From positions 168,810 through 232,809 of the forward strand of contig NZ_CRPU01000002.1 in assembly GCF_001096185.1 (NCBI RefSeq): DNA of 64,000 bases, read 5' to 3'. Source of the stretch: Streptococcus pneumoniae (GTDB taxonomy: Bacteria > Bacillota > Bacilli > Lactobacillales > Streptococcaceae). Position numbers and translations under genes: made by a program. The number at the start of each line of letters is the position of its first letter. The first letter of the stretch is position 1. Below the pieces are notes generated by a model. That model made no database searches. It saw only the letters and a program-made list of their open reading frames with translations, and was not told the origin of the DNA. Shown here piece by piece: positions 1 to 9,556 of this stretch.

Positions 1-210
1 ATGGCTGTTACGTCGCCGGAAAATGTAAGCGTTACCCAAGAGTATGATGAAGAGAAGGATATTGAATTATACACAGGGAAAGTGGAACAGTTGGTTCATT
101 TGAGAGCTGGCGAATGTCTCATCACTTTTCCAGAAGATTTACATCAACCCAAGGTTCGTATAAATGATGAACCTGTGAAAAAAGTTGTCTTTAAAGTTGC
201 GATTTCTTAA
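1..210 (+). CDS. YhcH/EbgC-family protein, C-terminal part (cut by window edge)
   Basis: The first 69 codons of the window align by eye with the last part of the intact YhcH-family protein at 9030-9482: an acidic strand, then FPEDLHQP here against FPGEPHQP there, then a final KVVFKVAI-like strand. Family proteins are about 150 residues, so the N-terminal half lies upstream of the window, and the ATG at base 1 is probably internal. YhcH/NanQ proteins are cupin-like and are linked to sialic-acid use, where they help interconvert forms of the sugar. The stop codon lies 18 bases before the next gene, so it is probably the promoter-proximal member of the same operon. The family is fairly sure; substrate is inference. 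Confidence 0.75.
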   Translation: MAVTSPENVSVTQEYDEEKDIELYTGKVEQLVHLRAGECLITFPEDLHQPKVRINDEPVKKVVFKVAIS

Positions 211-228
211 TGTAGAAAGGGAAGAACG

Positions 229-1566
229 ATGAAAAAAATGAGAAAGTTTTTATGTCTAGCTGGAGTTGCGCTAGCAGCTGTTGCCTTGGTAGCTTGTTCA
301 GGAAAGAAAGAAGCTACAACTAGTACTGAACCACCGACAGAATTATCTGGTGAGATTACAATGTGGCACTCCTTTACTCAAGGACCACGTTTAGAAAGTA
401 TTCAAAAATCAGCAGATGCCTTTATGCAAAAGCATCCAAAAACGAAAATCAAGATTGAAACATTCTCTTGGAATGACTTCTATACTAAATGGACTACAGG
501 TTTAGCAAATGGAAATGTGCCAGATATCAGTACAGCTCTTCCTAACCAAGTAATGGAAATGGTCAACTCAGATGCTTTGGTTCCGCTAAATGATTCTATA
601 AAGCGTATTGGACAGGATAAATTTAACGAAACTGCCTTAAATGAGGCAAAAATCGGAGATGATTACTACTCTGTTCCTCTTTATTCACATGCACAAGTCA
701 TGTGGGTTAGAACAGATTTGTTAAAAGAACATAATATTGAGGTTCCTAAAACTTGGGATCAACTCTATGAAGCTTCTAAAAAATTGAAAGAAGCTGGAGT
801 TTATGGCTTGTCTGTTCCGTTTGGAACAAATGACTTAATGGCAACACGTTTCTTGAACTTCTACGTACGTAGTGGTGGTGGAAGTCTTTTGACAAAAAAT
901 CTTAAAGCAGATTTGACAAGTCAACTTGCTCAAGATGGTATTAAATACTGGGTTAAAATGTATAAAGAAATCTCACCTCAAGATTCTTTGAACTTTAATG
1001 TCCTTCAACAAGCTACCTTGTTCTATCAAGGAAAAACAGCATTTGACTTTAACTCTGGCTTCCATATTGGAGGAATCAATGCCAACAGTCCTCAATTGAT
1101 TGATTCAATTGATGCTTATCCTATTCCAAAGATCAAAGAATCTGATAAGGACCAAGGAATTGAAACTTCAAACATTCCAATGGTTGTTTGGAAAAATTCA
1201 AAACACCCAGAAGTTGCTAAAGCATTCTTAGAATCACTTTATAATGAGGAAGACTACGTTAAATTCCTTGATTCAACTCCAGTAGGTATGTTGCCAACTA
1301 TTAAGGGGATTAGCGATTCTGCAGCCTATAAAGAAAATGAAACTCGTAAGAAATTTAAACATGCTGAAGAAGTAATTACTGAAGCTGTTAAAAAAGGTAC
1401 TGCTATTGGTTATGAAAATGGACCAAGTGTACAAGCTGGTATGTTGACTAACCAACACATTATTGAACAAATGTTCCAAGATATCATTACAAATGGAACA
1501 GATCCTATGAAAGCAGCAAAAGAAGCAGAAAAACAATTAAACGATTTATTTGAGGCTGCTCAGTAG
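229..1566 (+). CDS. Sugar ABC transporter substrate-binding lipoprotein (sialic-acid locus, first importer)
   Basis: A 445-residue extracytoplasmic sugar-binding protein of the COG1653 type. It has a lysine-rich N-terminus, a hydrophobic segment and a lipobox ending LVAC at about residues 20-23, so it should be lipid-anchored on the outer face of the membrane. ITMWHSFTQG and the aromatic-rich middle are typical of this family. Two permeases follow, then a Gfo/Idh/MocA oxidoreductase. The same set in the pneumococcal nan locus is associated with 2,7-anhydro-N-acetylneuraminate, so that is the likely ligand (inference). No ATPase gene is present; such importers usually share MsmK. The gene has an SD-like GGGAAG ahead of its ATG. 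A hairpin separates it from the permeases. Confidence 0.85.
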   Translation: MKKMRKFLCLAGVALAAVALVACSGKKEATTSTEPPTELSGEITMWHSFTQGPRLESIQKSADAFMQKHPKTKIKIETFSWNDFYTKWTTGLANGNVPDISTALPNQVMEMVNSDALVPLNDSIKRIGQDKFNETALNEAKIGDDYYSVPLYSHAQVMWVRTDLLKEHNIEVPKTWDQLYEASKKLKEAGVYGLSVPFGTNDLMATRFLNFYVRSGGGSLLTKNLKADLTSQLAQDGIKYWVKMYKEISPQDSLNFNVLQQATLFYQGKTAFDFNSGFHIGGINANSPQLIDSIDAYPIPKIKESDKDQGIETSNIPMVVWKNSKHPEVAKAFLESLYNEEDYVKFLDSTPVGMLPTIKGISDSAAYKENETRKKFKHAEEVITEAVKKGTAIGYENGPSVQAGMLTNQHIIEQMFQDIITNGTDPMKAAKEAEKQLNDLFEAAQ

Positions 1567-1588
1567 ATGTAAAAGATTAGAAAATAGG

Positions 1589-1618
1589 TGGGCTAGTGAG
1601 CTGAAAAGCCCTAGCCCA
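1589..1618 (+). repeat. Intra-operon hairpin between binding-protein and permease genes
   Basis: TGGGCTAG (1589-1596) is the exact reverse complement of CTAGCCCA (1611-1618), giving an 8-bp stem with a 14-base loop. No long T-run follows, so it is more likely an mRNA-stabilising or attenuating hairpin than a full terminator. Its position fits the common pattern in which the binding protein is made in excess over the permeases. Confidence 0.6.
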
Positions 1619-1644
1619 ATCTTGTAAAAGAAGGGAGAAGGAGA

Positions 1645-2529
1645 ATGGTTAAAGAACGTAATTTAACTCGCTGGATATTTGTTTTGCCAGCTATGATTAT
1701 CGTAGGATTACTCTTTGTTTATCCGTTTTTCTCGAGTATTTTTTATAGCTTTACCAATAAGCATTTGATTATGCCCAATTATAAATTTGTTGGTTTAGCT
1801 AACTATAAAGCTGTGCTATCAGATCCCAACTTCTTTAATGCGTTCTTTAATTCAATTAAGTGGACCGTTTTCTCATTAGTTGGTCAAGTTTTAGTAGGGT
1901 TTGTATTGGCTTTAGCTCTTCACAGAGTACGCCACTTCAAGAAATTATATAGGACCTTATTGATTGTTCCTTGGGCATTTCCTACCATCGTTATTGCCTT
2001 TTCTTGGCAGTGGATTCTAAACGGGGTTTATGGCTACTTACCTAATCTAATCGTAAAATTAGGTTTAATGGAACATACGCCTGCATTTTTGACAGATAGT
2101 ACATGGGCATTCCTATGTTTGGTGTTTATCAACATTTGGTTTGGAGCGCCGATGATTATGGTTAATGTGCTTTCAGCTTTGCAAACAGTACCAGAAGAAC
2201 AATTTGAGGCTGCTAAGATAGATGGTGCTTCAAGTTGGCAAGTGTTCAAATTTATCGTCTTTCCACATATTAAAGTGGTTGTAGGGCTTCTAGTTGTTTT
2301 GAGAACTGTATGGATCTTTAATAACTTTGACATTATCTACCTAATTACAGGTGGTGGACCAGCCAATGCTACAACGACGCTTCCAATTTTTGCTTACAAC
2401 CTAGGGTGGGGAACTAAATTGTTGGGTCGTGCTTCAGCAGTCACAGTATTGCTCTTTATCTTCTTGGTGGCGATTTGCTTTATCTACTTTGCTATCATCA
2501 GTAAGTGGGAAAAGGAGGGTAGAAAATAA
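1645..2529 (+). CDS. Sugar ABC transporter permease (MalF/UgpA type)
   Basis: A 294-residue integral membrane permease with about six hydrophobic segments, starting with one at residues 9-33. The EAA loop is visible as EEQFEAAKIDGAS followed by FPHIK, the site that docks on the ATPase. A strong SD (GGGAGAAGGAG) precedes the ATG. The stop codon overlaps the start of the next permease by one base, so translation of the two is coupled. It forms the channel of the importer whose binding protein is at 229-1566. Confidence 0.9.
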   Translation: MVKERNLTRWIFVLPAMIIVGLLFVYPFFSSIFYSFTNKHLIMPNYKFVGLANYKAVLSDPNFFNAFFNSIKWTVFSLVGQVLVGFVLALALHRVRHFKKLYRTLLIVPWAFPTIVIAFSWQWILNGVYGYLPNLIVKLGLMEHTPAFLTDSTWAFLCLVFINIWFGAPMIMVNVLSALQTVPEEQFEAAKIDGASSWQVFKFIVFPHIKVVVGLLVVLRTVWIFNNFDIIYLITGGGPANATTTLPIFAYNLGWGTKLLGRASAVTVLLFIFLVAICFIYFAIISKWEKEGRK

Positions 2530-3362
2530 TGAAGAAGAAATCCGGTATTTATTTAGATATTCTCTCACATGTACTCTTGATTGGTGCGACCATCGTTGCA
2601 ATTTTCCCATTGGTATGGATTATCATATCTTCTGTCAAAGGTAAAGGGGAATTAACTCAGTATCCAACACGATTTTGGCCTGAACAATTTACATTAGATT
2701 ATTTTACTCATGTTATCAATGATTTGCACTTTATTGATAATATTCGAAACAGTTTAATCATTGCCTTAGCCACAACTGTTATTGCGATTATTATTTCTGC
2801 TATGGCAGCCTACGGTATTGTTCGATTCTTCCCTAAATTGGGAGCAATCATGTCGAGACTACTCGTCATTACCTACATTTTCCCACCAATTTTGTTGGCA
2901 ATTCCCTATTCAATTGCCATTGCTAAAGTTGGATTAACAAATAGTTTATTTGGCTTGATGATGGTTTATCTATCTTTTAGTGTTCCATATGCAGTTTGGC
3001 TCTTAGTTGGATTTTTCCAAACAGTTCCAATTGGAATTGAAGAAGCAGCTCGAATTGATGGTGCAAATAAATTTGTTACTTTTTATAAAGTTGTACTACC
3101 GATTGTAGCACCAGGTATTGTAGCAACAGCTATTTATACATTCATCAATGCTTGGAATGAATTCTTGTATGCCTTGATTTTGATTAACAATACAGGAAAG
3201 ATGACAGTAGCAGTAGCCCTTCGATCACTTAATGGTTCAGAAATCTTAGACTGGGGAGATATGATGGCAGCATCTGTTATTGTAGTTCTTCCATCAATCA
3301 TTTTCTTCTCTATCATCCAAAATAAAATTGCAAGTGGATTATCAGAAGGATCTGTGAAGTAA
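2529..3362 (+). CDS. Sugar ABC transporter permease (MalG/UgpE type)
   Basis: A 277-residue partner permease with six predicted membrane segments. The EAA loop reads EEAARIDGAN and is followed by LPIVAPGI. It ends in a short polar tail. Its start overlaps the upstream permease stop (TAATG), indicating co-translation of the two channel subunits. In S. pneumoniae, as I recall it, nanB (the intramolecular trans-sialidase) follows this gene; here the next gene is the oxidoreductase at 3404, after only 41 bases. Confidence 0.9.
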   Translation: MKKKSGIYLDILSHVLLIGATIVAIFPLVWIIISSVKGKGELTQYPTRFWPEQFTLDYFTHVINDLHFIDNIRNSLIIALATTVIAIIISAMAAYGIVRFFPKLGAIMSRLLVITYIFPPILLAIPYSIAIAKVGLTNSLFGLMMVYLSFSVPYAVWLLVGFFQTVPIGIEEAARIDGANKFVTFYKVVLPIVAPGIVATAIYTFINAWNEFLYALILINNTGKMTVAVALRSLNGSEILDWGDMMAASVIVVLPSIIFFSIIQNKIASGLSEGSVK

Positions 3363-3403
3363 GTTAAAATTAGAAAGTTTATTCAATAATAAAGGAGAAA
3401 AAC

Positions 3404-4507
3404 ATGGTTAAATATGGTGTTGTTGGAACAGGGTATTTTGGAGCTGAATTGGCTCGTTATATGCAAAAGAATGATGGAGCAGAGATTACTCTTCTCTATG
3501 ATCCAGATAATGCAGAGGCGATTGCAGAAGAATTGGGAGCAAAAGTAGCAAGTTCCCTAGATGAGTTGGTTTCTAGCGATGAAGTAGATTGTGTTATCGT
3601 CGCAACTCCAAATAATCTTCATAAGGAACCAGTTATTAAGGCTGCACAGCATGGTAAAAATGTTTTCTGTGAAAAACCAATTGCGCTTTCTTATCAAGAT
3701 TGTCGCGAGATGGTAGATGCATGTAAAGAAAACAATGTAACCTTTATGGCAGGACATATTATGAATTTCTTTAATGGTGTCCATCATGCAAAAGAACTCA
3801 TTAATCAAGGAGTCATCGGAGACGTTCTATATTGTCACACAGCTCGTAATGGTTGGGAAGAACAACAACCGTCCGTATCATGGAAAAAAATTCGTGAAAA
3901 ATCAGGTGGTCACTTGTATCACCATATCCATGAGTTGGATTGCGTGCAATTCCTTATGGGGGGCATGCCTGAAACTGTAACCATGACAGGTGGAAATGTA
4001 GCCCATGAAGGTGAACATTTCGGTGATGAAGATGATATGATTTTTGTCAATATGGAATTTTCTAATAAGCGTTTTGCCTTGTTAGAATGGGGTTCAGCTT
4101 ATCGTTGGGGTGAACATTATGTCTTAATCCAAGGAACCAAAGGTGCCATCCGCTTAGACTTATTCAACTGTAAAGGAACTCTTAAGCTAGATGGACAAGA
4201 AAGCTATTTCTTGATTCATGAATCACAAGAAGAAGATGATGATCGTACTCGTATCTATCATAGTACAGAGATGGACGGAGCAATTGCTTATGGTAAACCA
4301 GGTAAACGTACTCCATTATGGTTATCATCTGTCATTGATAAAGAAATGCGCTATCTGCATGAGATTATGCAAGGAGCTCCAGTATCAGAAGAATTTGCAA
4401 AACTATTGACAGGTGAAGCTGCCCTAGAAGCAATTGCCACTGCAGATGCTTGTACCCAGTCTATGTTTGAAGATCGCAAAGTAAAATTGTCAGAAATTGT
4501 AAACTAA
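3404..4507 (+). CDS. Gfo/Idh/MocA-family NAD-dependent oxidoreductase, NanOx/YjhC-like
   Basis: A 367-residue dehydrogenase. The N-terminal Rossmann fold has VVGTGYFG at residues 6-13 and an acidic end of strand 2 (YDPDN). The family signature FCEKPIA lies near residue 90. The C-terminal alpha/beta domain has GGHLYHHIHELD, which supplies catalytic His/Asp candidates. In other bacteria, relatives in sialic-acid clusters convert 2,7-anhydro-Neu5Ac to Neu5Ac by a redox-neutral NAD cycle. Sitting directly after the first importer, this gene is the best candidate for that step here. That role is inference; the family is sure. SD AAGGAG precedes the ATG. Confidence 0.85.
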   Translation: MVKYGVVGTGYFGAELARYMQKNDGAEITLLYDPDNAEAIAEELGAKVASSLDELVSSDEVDCVIVATPNNLHKEPVIKAAQHGKNVFCEKPIALSYQDCREMVDACKENNVTFMAGHIMNFFNGVHHAKELINQGVIGDVLYCHTARNGWEEQQPSVSWKKIREKSGGHLYHHIHELDCVQFLMGGMPETVTMTGGNVAHEGEHFGDEDDMIFVNMEFSNKRFALLEWGSAYRWGEHYVLIQGTKGAIRLDLFNCKGTLKLDGQESYFLIHESQEEDDDRTRIYHSTEMDGAIAYGKPGKRTPLWLSSVIDKEMRYLHEIMQGAPVSEEFAKLLTGEAALEAIATADACTQSMFEDRKVKLSEIVN

Positions 4508-4538
4508 ATTTTAGTATTCTCCTATTATAGGTCGACTT

Positions 4539-4566
4539 GCTCCTCTGAAAGTACTTTTAGAGGAGC
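4539..4566 (+). terminator. Hairpin after the oxidoreductase gene
   Basis: GCTCCTCT (4539-4546) pairs with AGAGGAGC (4559-4566) across a 12-base loop. Only a short, interrupted T-stretch follows. It probably ends or attenuates the first transcription unit just before the nanE promoter. Confidence 0.5.
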
Positions 4567-4616
4567 TGTTTGACTTGGCTAGTTTTTGAAACTGAAATCT
4601 ATTCTACTACAAACTC

Positions 4617-4645
4617 TTGAAAGCGTTTTATTTTTAAGGTATAAT
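4617..4645 (+). promoter_or_regulatory. nanE promoter with overlapping cre-like site
   Basis: TTGAAA (4617-4622) and TATAAT (4640-4645) are separated by exactly 17 bases. TGAAAGCGTTTTAT (4618-4631) overlaps the -35 box and agrees with the catabolite-responsive element consensus except at its last two bases. Carbon catabolite repression by CcpA blocking RNA polymerase is therefore likely (inference). Confidence 0.7.
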
Positions 4646-4687
4646 AATCTCATAGAAACAAAGAAAAAAGGAAAAGGAGGAAAGAGG

Positions 4688-5386
4688 ATGCCACAGATTA
4701 GCAAAGAAGCCTTGATTGAGCAAATCAAAGATGGAATCATCGTTTCTTGTCAGGCTCTTCCTCATGAACCGCTTTATACAGAAGCGGGAGGGGTGATTCC
4801 CTTGCTGGTCAAAGCGGCTGAGCAAGGTGGAGCAGTCGGTATCCGAGCCAATAGTGTTCGCGATATTAAGGAAATCAAGGAAGTCACCAAACTTCCGATT
4901 ATTGGGATAATCAAACGAGATTATCCGCCACAAGAACCCTTCATCACGGCTACCATGAAAGAAGTTGATGAATTGGCAGAACTGGACATCGAGGTAATTG
5001 CTCTGGATTGTACCAAGCGTGAACGCTACGATGGTTTGGAGATTCAAGACTTCATTCGTCAGGTCAAGGAGAAATATCCTAACCAGCTCTTGATGGCGGA
5101 CACCAGTACTTTTGAAGAAGGATTGGCAGCGGTTGAAGCAGGAATTGACTTTGTCGGAACAACCTTATCAGGCTACACATCCTACAGTCCAAAAGTAGAC
5201 GGTCCAGATTTTGAACTCATCAAAAAACTCTGCGATGCAGGTGTAGATGTCATTGCAGAAGGGAAAATTCATACACCAGAACAAGCCAAACAAATCCTTG
5301 AATATGGAGTGCGAGGCATCGTTGTTGGTGGCGCTATTACTAGACCAAAAGAGATTACAGAACGCTTTGTTGCTGGTCTCAAATAA
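4688..5386 (+). CDS. nanE: N-acetylmannosamine-6-phosphate 2-epimerase
   Basis: A 232-residue TIM-barrel enzyme that converts ManNAc-6-P to GlcNAc-6-P, feeding sialic-acid carbon into amino-sugar metabolism. Visible family features are QALPHEPLY near the N-terminus, [32 protein letters not shown] and the C-terminal phosphate-binding VVGGAITRP. The start was placed at 4688 because a strong SD (GGAGGAAAGAGG) precedes it; an in-frame upstream ATG at 4586 lies 5' of the promoter. It has its own promoter with a cre-like site and heads the second nan transcription unit. In S. pneumoniae I recall a PTS gene after nanE; none is present here. Confidence 0.93.
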   Translation: MPQISKEALIEQIKDGIIVSCQALPHEPLYTEAGGVIPLLVKAAEQGGAVGIRANSVRDIKEIKEVTKLPIIGIIKRDYPPQEPFITATMKEVDELAELDIEVIALDCTKRERYDGLEIQDFIRQVKEKYPNQLLMADTSTFEEGLAAVEAGIDFVGTTLSGYTSYSPKVDGPDFELIKKLCDAGVDVIAEGKIHTPEQAKQILEYGVRGIVVGGAITRPKEITERFVAGLK

Positions 5387-5461
5387 CACAATCTTAAAAA
5401 AGAGGAGAGTGGTGGATGAGTAGGATGAAATGAAATCGCATACAAGAAATAAAGAACTCAT

Positions 5462-5476
5462 TATCCAAGTTGGATA
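5462..5476 (+). promoter_or_regulatory. Palindrome upstream of satA-like gene
   Basis: TATCCAA (5462-5468) and TTGGATA (5470-5476) form a perfect 7-1-7 inverted repeat 24 bases before the satA ATG. It is operator-like in size. No regulator can be assigned from sequence alone. Confidence 0.4.
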
Positions 5477-5485
5477 CGCTTATAA

Positions 5486-6829
<1,344 letters not shown>

Positions 6830-6880
6830 TCCTTAGTTATTCTATAAAAAGTAGTTTTTTAAAGAAGCTAAGAGTGTATA

Positions 6881-6929
6881 CCCCCTTTTCCCTCTACACA
6901 GATAGTGTAAGAAAAGGGGGCTTTTGTTT
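6881..6929 (+). terminator. Rho-independent terminator between satA and satB
   Basis: CCCCCTTTTC (6881-6890) is perfectly complementary to GAAAAGGGGG (6911-6920), and CTTTTGTTT follows. It lies inside the operon, so partial termination would give more binding protein than permease. Confidence 0.85.
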
Positions 6930-7059
6930 AAAATGTAAGAAACTGTCACGAAATTAAAATGAAGTTCTTACATAAGCGAACCATAAAAAATTTCATTTTG
7001 ATTTTAAAACAGTTCAAGAAAGTCAAAAAATTATTCTATTTGAAAGAGAGGTGCCGACT

Positions 7060-7947
7060 GTGAAAGTCAATAAAATTCGTATGCGGGAAACAGTGATTTC
7101 CTATGCTTTCCTAGCACCAGTGTTGTTCTTCTTTATTATCTTTGTTTTAGCACCAATGATTATGGGCTTCATCACAAGTTTCTTTAACTATTCTATGACT
7201 AGTTTCCAATTTGTGGGCTTAGATAACTATGTCCGTATGTTTAAAGATCCTGTCTTTGCAAAATCTCTGATTAACACAGTTATTTTGGTTATTGGATCTG
7301 TGCCAGTTGTTGTTCTGTTCTCACTCTTTGTAGCATCGCAAACCTATCACCAAAATGCCATTGCCAGATCCTTCTACCGTTTTGTCTTCTTCCTTCCTGT
7401 TGTAACAGGTAGTGTTGCCGTAACGGTTGTATGGAAATGGATTTATGATCCATTATCAGGGATTCTCAACTTTGTGCTTAAATCAAGTCATATCATTACT
7501 CAAAACATTTCATGGCTTGGTGATAAGCACTGGGCATTGATGGCGATTATGATTATTCTCTTGACCACTTCAGTTGGTCAGCCCATCATCCTTTATATCG
7601 CTGCTATGGGGAATATTGACAATTCACTGGTTGAAGCGGCGCGTGTTGATGGTGCAACTGAGTTTCAAGTTTTCTGGAAGATTAAATGGCCAAGCCTTCT
7701 TCCAACAACTCTTTATATTGCAATCATCACAACAATTAACTCCTTCCAGTGTTTCGCCTTGATTCAGCTTTTGACATCTGGTGGTCCAAACTACTCAACA
7801 AGTACCTTGATGTACTACCTGTACGAAAAAGCCTTCCAATTGACAGAATACGGCTATGCCAACACCATTGGTGTCTTCTTGGCAGTCATGATTGCTATCG
7901 TAAGCTTTGTTCAATTTAAAGTACTTGGAAACGACGTAGAATACTAA
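7060..7947 (+). CDS. satB: Sialic-acid ABC transporter permease, SatB-like
   Basis: A 295-residue MalF-type permease with six hydrophobic spans. The EAA loop is visible as VEAARVDGAT near residue 192, followed by WPSLLPTT. I chose GTG at 7060 because GAGAGG (7046-7051) is then at normal SD distance; the upstream GTG at 7051 would sit on the SD itself. It shares its transcript with satA by read-through of the terminator at 6881-6929. The downstream satC begins 15 bases after its stop. Confidence 0.87.
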   Translation: MKVNKIRMRETVISYAFLAPVLFFFIIFVLAPMIMGFITSFFNYSMTSFQFVGLDNYVRMFKDPVFAKSLINTVILVIGSVPVVVLFSLFVASQTYHQNAIARSFYRFVFFLPVVTGSVAVTVVWKWIYDPLSGILNFVLKSSHIITQNISWLGDKHWALMAIMIILLTTSVGQPIILYIAAMGNIDNSLVEAARVDGATEFQVFWKIKWPSLLPTTLYIAIITTINSFQCFALIQLLTSGGPNYSTSTLMYYLYEKAFQLTEYGYANTIGVFLAVMIAIVSFVQFKVLGNDVEY

Positions 7948-7962
7948 AGAAAGGAGACAGTT

Positions 7963-8802
7963 ATGCAATCTACAGAAAAAAAACCATTAACAGCCTTTAC
8001 TGTTATTTCAACAATCATTTTGCTCTTGTTGACTGTGCTGTTCATCTTTCCATTCTACTGGATTTTGACAGGGGCATTCAAGTCACAGCCTGATACCATT
8101 ATGATTCCGCCACAATGGTTCCCTAAAATGCCAACCATGGAAAACTTCCAACAACTTATGGTGCAGAACCCTGCCTTGCAATGGATGTGGAACTCAGTAT
8201 TTATCTCATTGGTAACCATGTTCTTAGTCTGTGCAACCTCATCTCTAGCAGGTTATGTATTGGCTAAAAAACGTTTCTATGGTCAACGCATTCTATTTGC
8301 TATCTTTATAGCTGCTATGGCGCTTCCAAAACAAGTTGTCCTTGTACCATTGGTACGTATCGTCAACTTCATGGGAATTCATGACACTCTTTGGGCAGTT
8401 ATTTTGCCTTTGATTGGATGGCCATTTGGGGTCTTCCTCATGAAACAATTCAGTGAAAATATCCCTACAGAATTGCTCGAATCAGCTAAGATTGATGGCT
8501 GTGGTGAGATTCGTACCTTCTGGAGCGTAGCCTTCCCGATTGTGAAACCAGGGTTTGCAGCCCTTGCAATCTTTACCTTCATCAATACTTGGAATGACTA
8601 CTTCATGCAATTGGTAATGTTGACTTCACGTAACAATTTGACCATCTCACTTGGGGTTGCGACCATGCAGGCTGAAATGGCAACCAACTATGGTTTGATT
8701 ATGGCAGGAGCTGCCCTTGCTGCCGTGCCAATTGTAACAGTCTTCCTAGTCTTCCAGAAATCCTTCACACAAGGGATTACTATGGGAGCGGTCAAAGGAT
8801 AA
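7963..8802 (+). CDS. satC: Sialic-acid ABC transporter permease, SatC-like
   Basis: A 279-residue MalG-type permease with six membrane spans. The EAA loop is LLESAKIDGCG, followed by FPIVKPGF. It has a good SD (AAAGGAG). Its TAA stop codon directly abuts a BOX-type repeat (8803-8906). With satB it forms the membrane channel. No ATPase gene occurs in the locus, as is usual where the shared MsmK ATPase is used (known from S. pneumoniae, not visible here). Confidence 0.9.
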   Translation: MQSTEKKPLTAFTVISTIILLLLTVLFIFPFYWILTGAFKSQPDTIMIPPQWFPKMPTMENFQQLMVQNPALQWMWNSVFISLVTMFLVCATSSLAGYVLAKKRFYGQRILFAIFIAAMALPKQVVLVPLVRIVNFMGIHDTLWAVILPLIGWPFGVFLMKQFSENIPTELLESAKIDGCGEIRTFWSVAFPIVKPGFAALAIFTFINTWNDYFMQLVMLTSRNNLTISLGVATMQAEMATNYGLIMAGAALAAVPIVTVFLVFQKSFTQGITMGAVKG

Positions 8803-8906
8803 TACTCTGCGAAAATCGAATGCAAACTAGGTCAGCGTCACCTTGCCATACTTAAGTATTGCCTGCGGTTAGCTTCCTAGTTTGTTCTTCAATTTTCATT
8901 GAGTAT
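8803..8906 (-). repeat. BOX element, short form (boxA/boxC ends, no boxB)
   Basis: The segment runs from TACTCTGCGAAAATC through GTCAGCGTCACCTTGCC and CTTCCTAGTTTGTTCTT to CATTGAGTAT. These are the boxC and boxA ends of the pneumococcal BOX repeat read in reverse, with no boxB core. Several bases differ from the other copies in the window, so it looks old. It starts at the satC stop codon. Confidence 0.85.
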
Positions 8907-8920
8907 AAGAGAATATAGAG

Positions 8921-8986
8921 GTTATAAGTGTCTACAAAATGTTGGGTATTTGCTTACCTTAGAGATTTTGTCAGACACTTATCAAC
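8921..8986 (+). repeat. Long imperfect inverted repeat upstream of YhcH gene
   Basis: The arm at 8921-8940 (GTTATAAGTGTCTACAAAAT) pairs with the arm at 8965-8986, which contains ATTTTGTCAGACACTTAT and ends CAAC. The stem is about 19 bp with one or two bulges and a 24-base loop. There is no T-run, so it is not a standard terminator. It could be an mRNA structure or a remnant of a mobile repeat. Confidence 0.6.
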
Positions 8987-9029
8987 TTAAGAATGGTTTT
9001 AGTTAACTATCAGAAACGAAGGAAAGAGT

Positions 9030-9482
9030 ATGATTTTTGACGATTTGAAAAATATTAGCTTCTATAAAGGGATTCATCCCAATCTTGACAAGGCAATTGA
9101 TTATCTTTATGAACATCGTAAAGATTCATTCGAGTTAGGAAAATATGATATTGATGGTGACAAGGTCTTTCTAGTTGTTCAAGAAAATGTCCTAAATAAA
9201 GCTGAAAATGACCAGTTTGAACATCACAAGAACTATGCAGACTTGCATTTGTTGGTAGAAGGGCATGAATATTCGAGCTACGGTTCACGTATCAAAGACG
9301 AGGCAGTAGCATTTGACGAAGCAAGTGACATTGGTTTTGTCCATTGTCATGAACACTACCCACTCTTATTGGGTTATCACAATTTTGCGATTTTCTTCCC
9401 AGGAGAGCCACATCAACCAAATGGTTATGCAGGTATGGAAGATCAAGTTCGCAAGTATTTGTTTAAAATTTTAATTGATTAA
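9030..9482 (+). CDS. YhcH/EbgC-family (NanQ-like) cupin protein
   Basis: A complete 150-residue member of the YhcH/YjgK/YiaL family. The signature histidines and acidic residues are visible in FEHHKNYADLHLLVEG (residues 70-85) and FFPGEPHQP (about 131-139), the metal-binding face of the jelly-roll. These cytoplasmic proteins accompany sialic-acid genes and are thought to speed anomer or ring conversion of the sugar. It lies downstream of satC, after a BOX element and a long hairpin, so may have its own control. It is a paralogue of the partial gene at 1-210. SD AAGGAAAGAG. Confidence 0.85.
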   Translation: MIFDDLKNISFYKGIHPNLDKAIDYLYEHRKDSFELGKYDIDGDKVFLVVQENVLNKAENDQFEHHKNYADLHLLVEGHEYSSYGSRIKDEAVAFDEASDIGFVHCHEHYPLLLGYHNFAIFFPGEPHQPNGYAGMEDQVRKYLFKILID

Positions 9483-9521
9483 AAATAGGATGAATTGTTT
9501 TTTTGTAAAGCTTTGATAATA

Positions 9522-9554
9522 CTCTACCATGAAATTGATCTTTGTGAGGTAGAG
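9522..9554 (+). promoter_or_regulatory. Inverted repeat overlapping the ribosome-binding site of 9557
   Basis: CTCTACC (9522-9528) is the exact reverse complement of GGTAGAG (9548-9554), which lies two bases before the ATG at 9557 and includes the SD-like GAGGTAGAG. Folding would hide the ribosome-binding site. A possible -10 box GATAAT lies at 9515-9520, directly upstream. Confidence 0.5.
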
Positions 9555-9556
9555 AA

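Noticed and set aside
8987-9029. Rho-independent terminator for satC formed by the hairpin at 8921-8986
   Set aside because: No T-run follows the right arm; TTAAGAATGG comes next, so termination is not supported.
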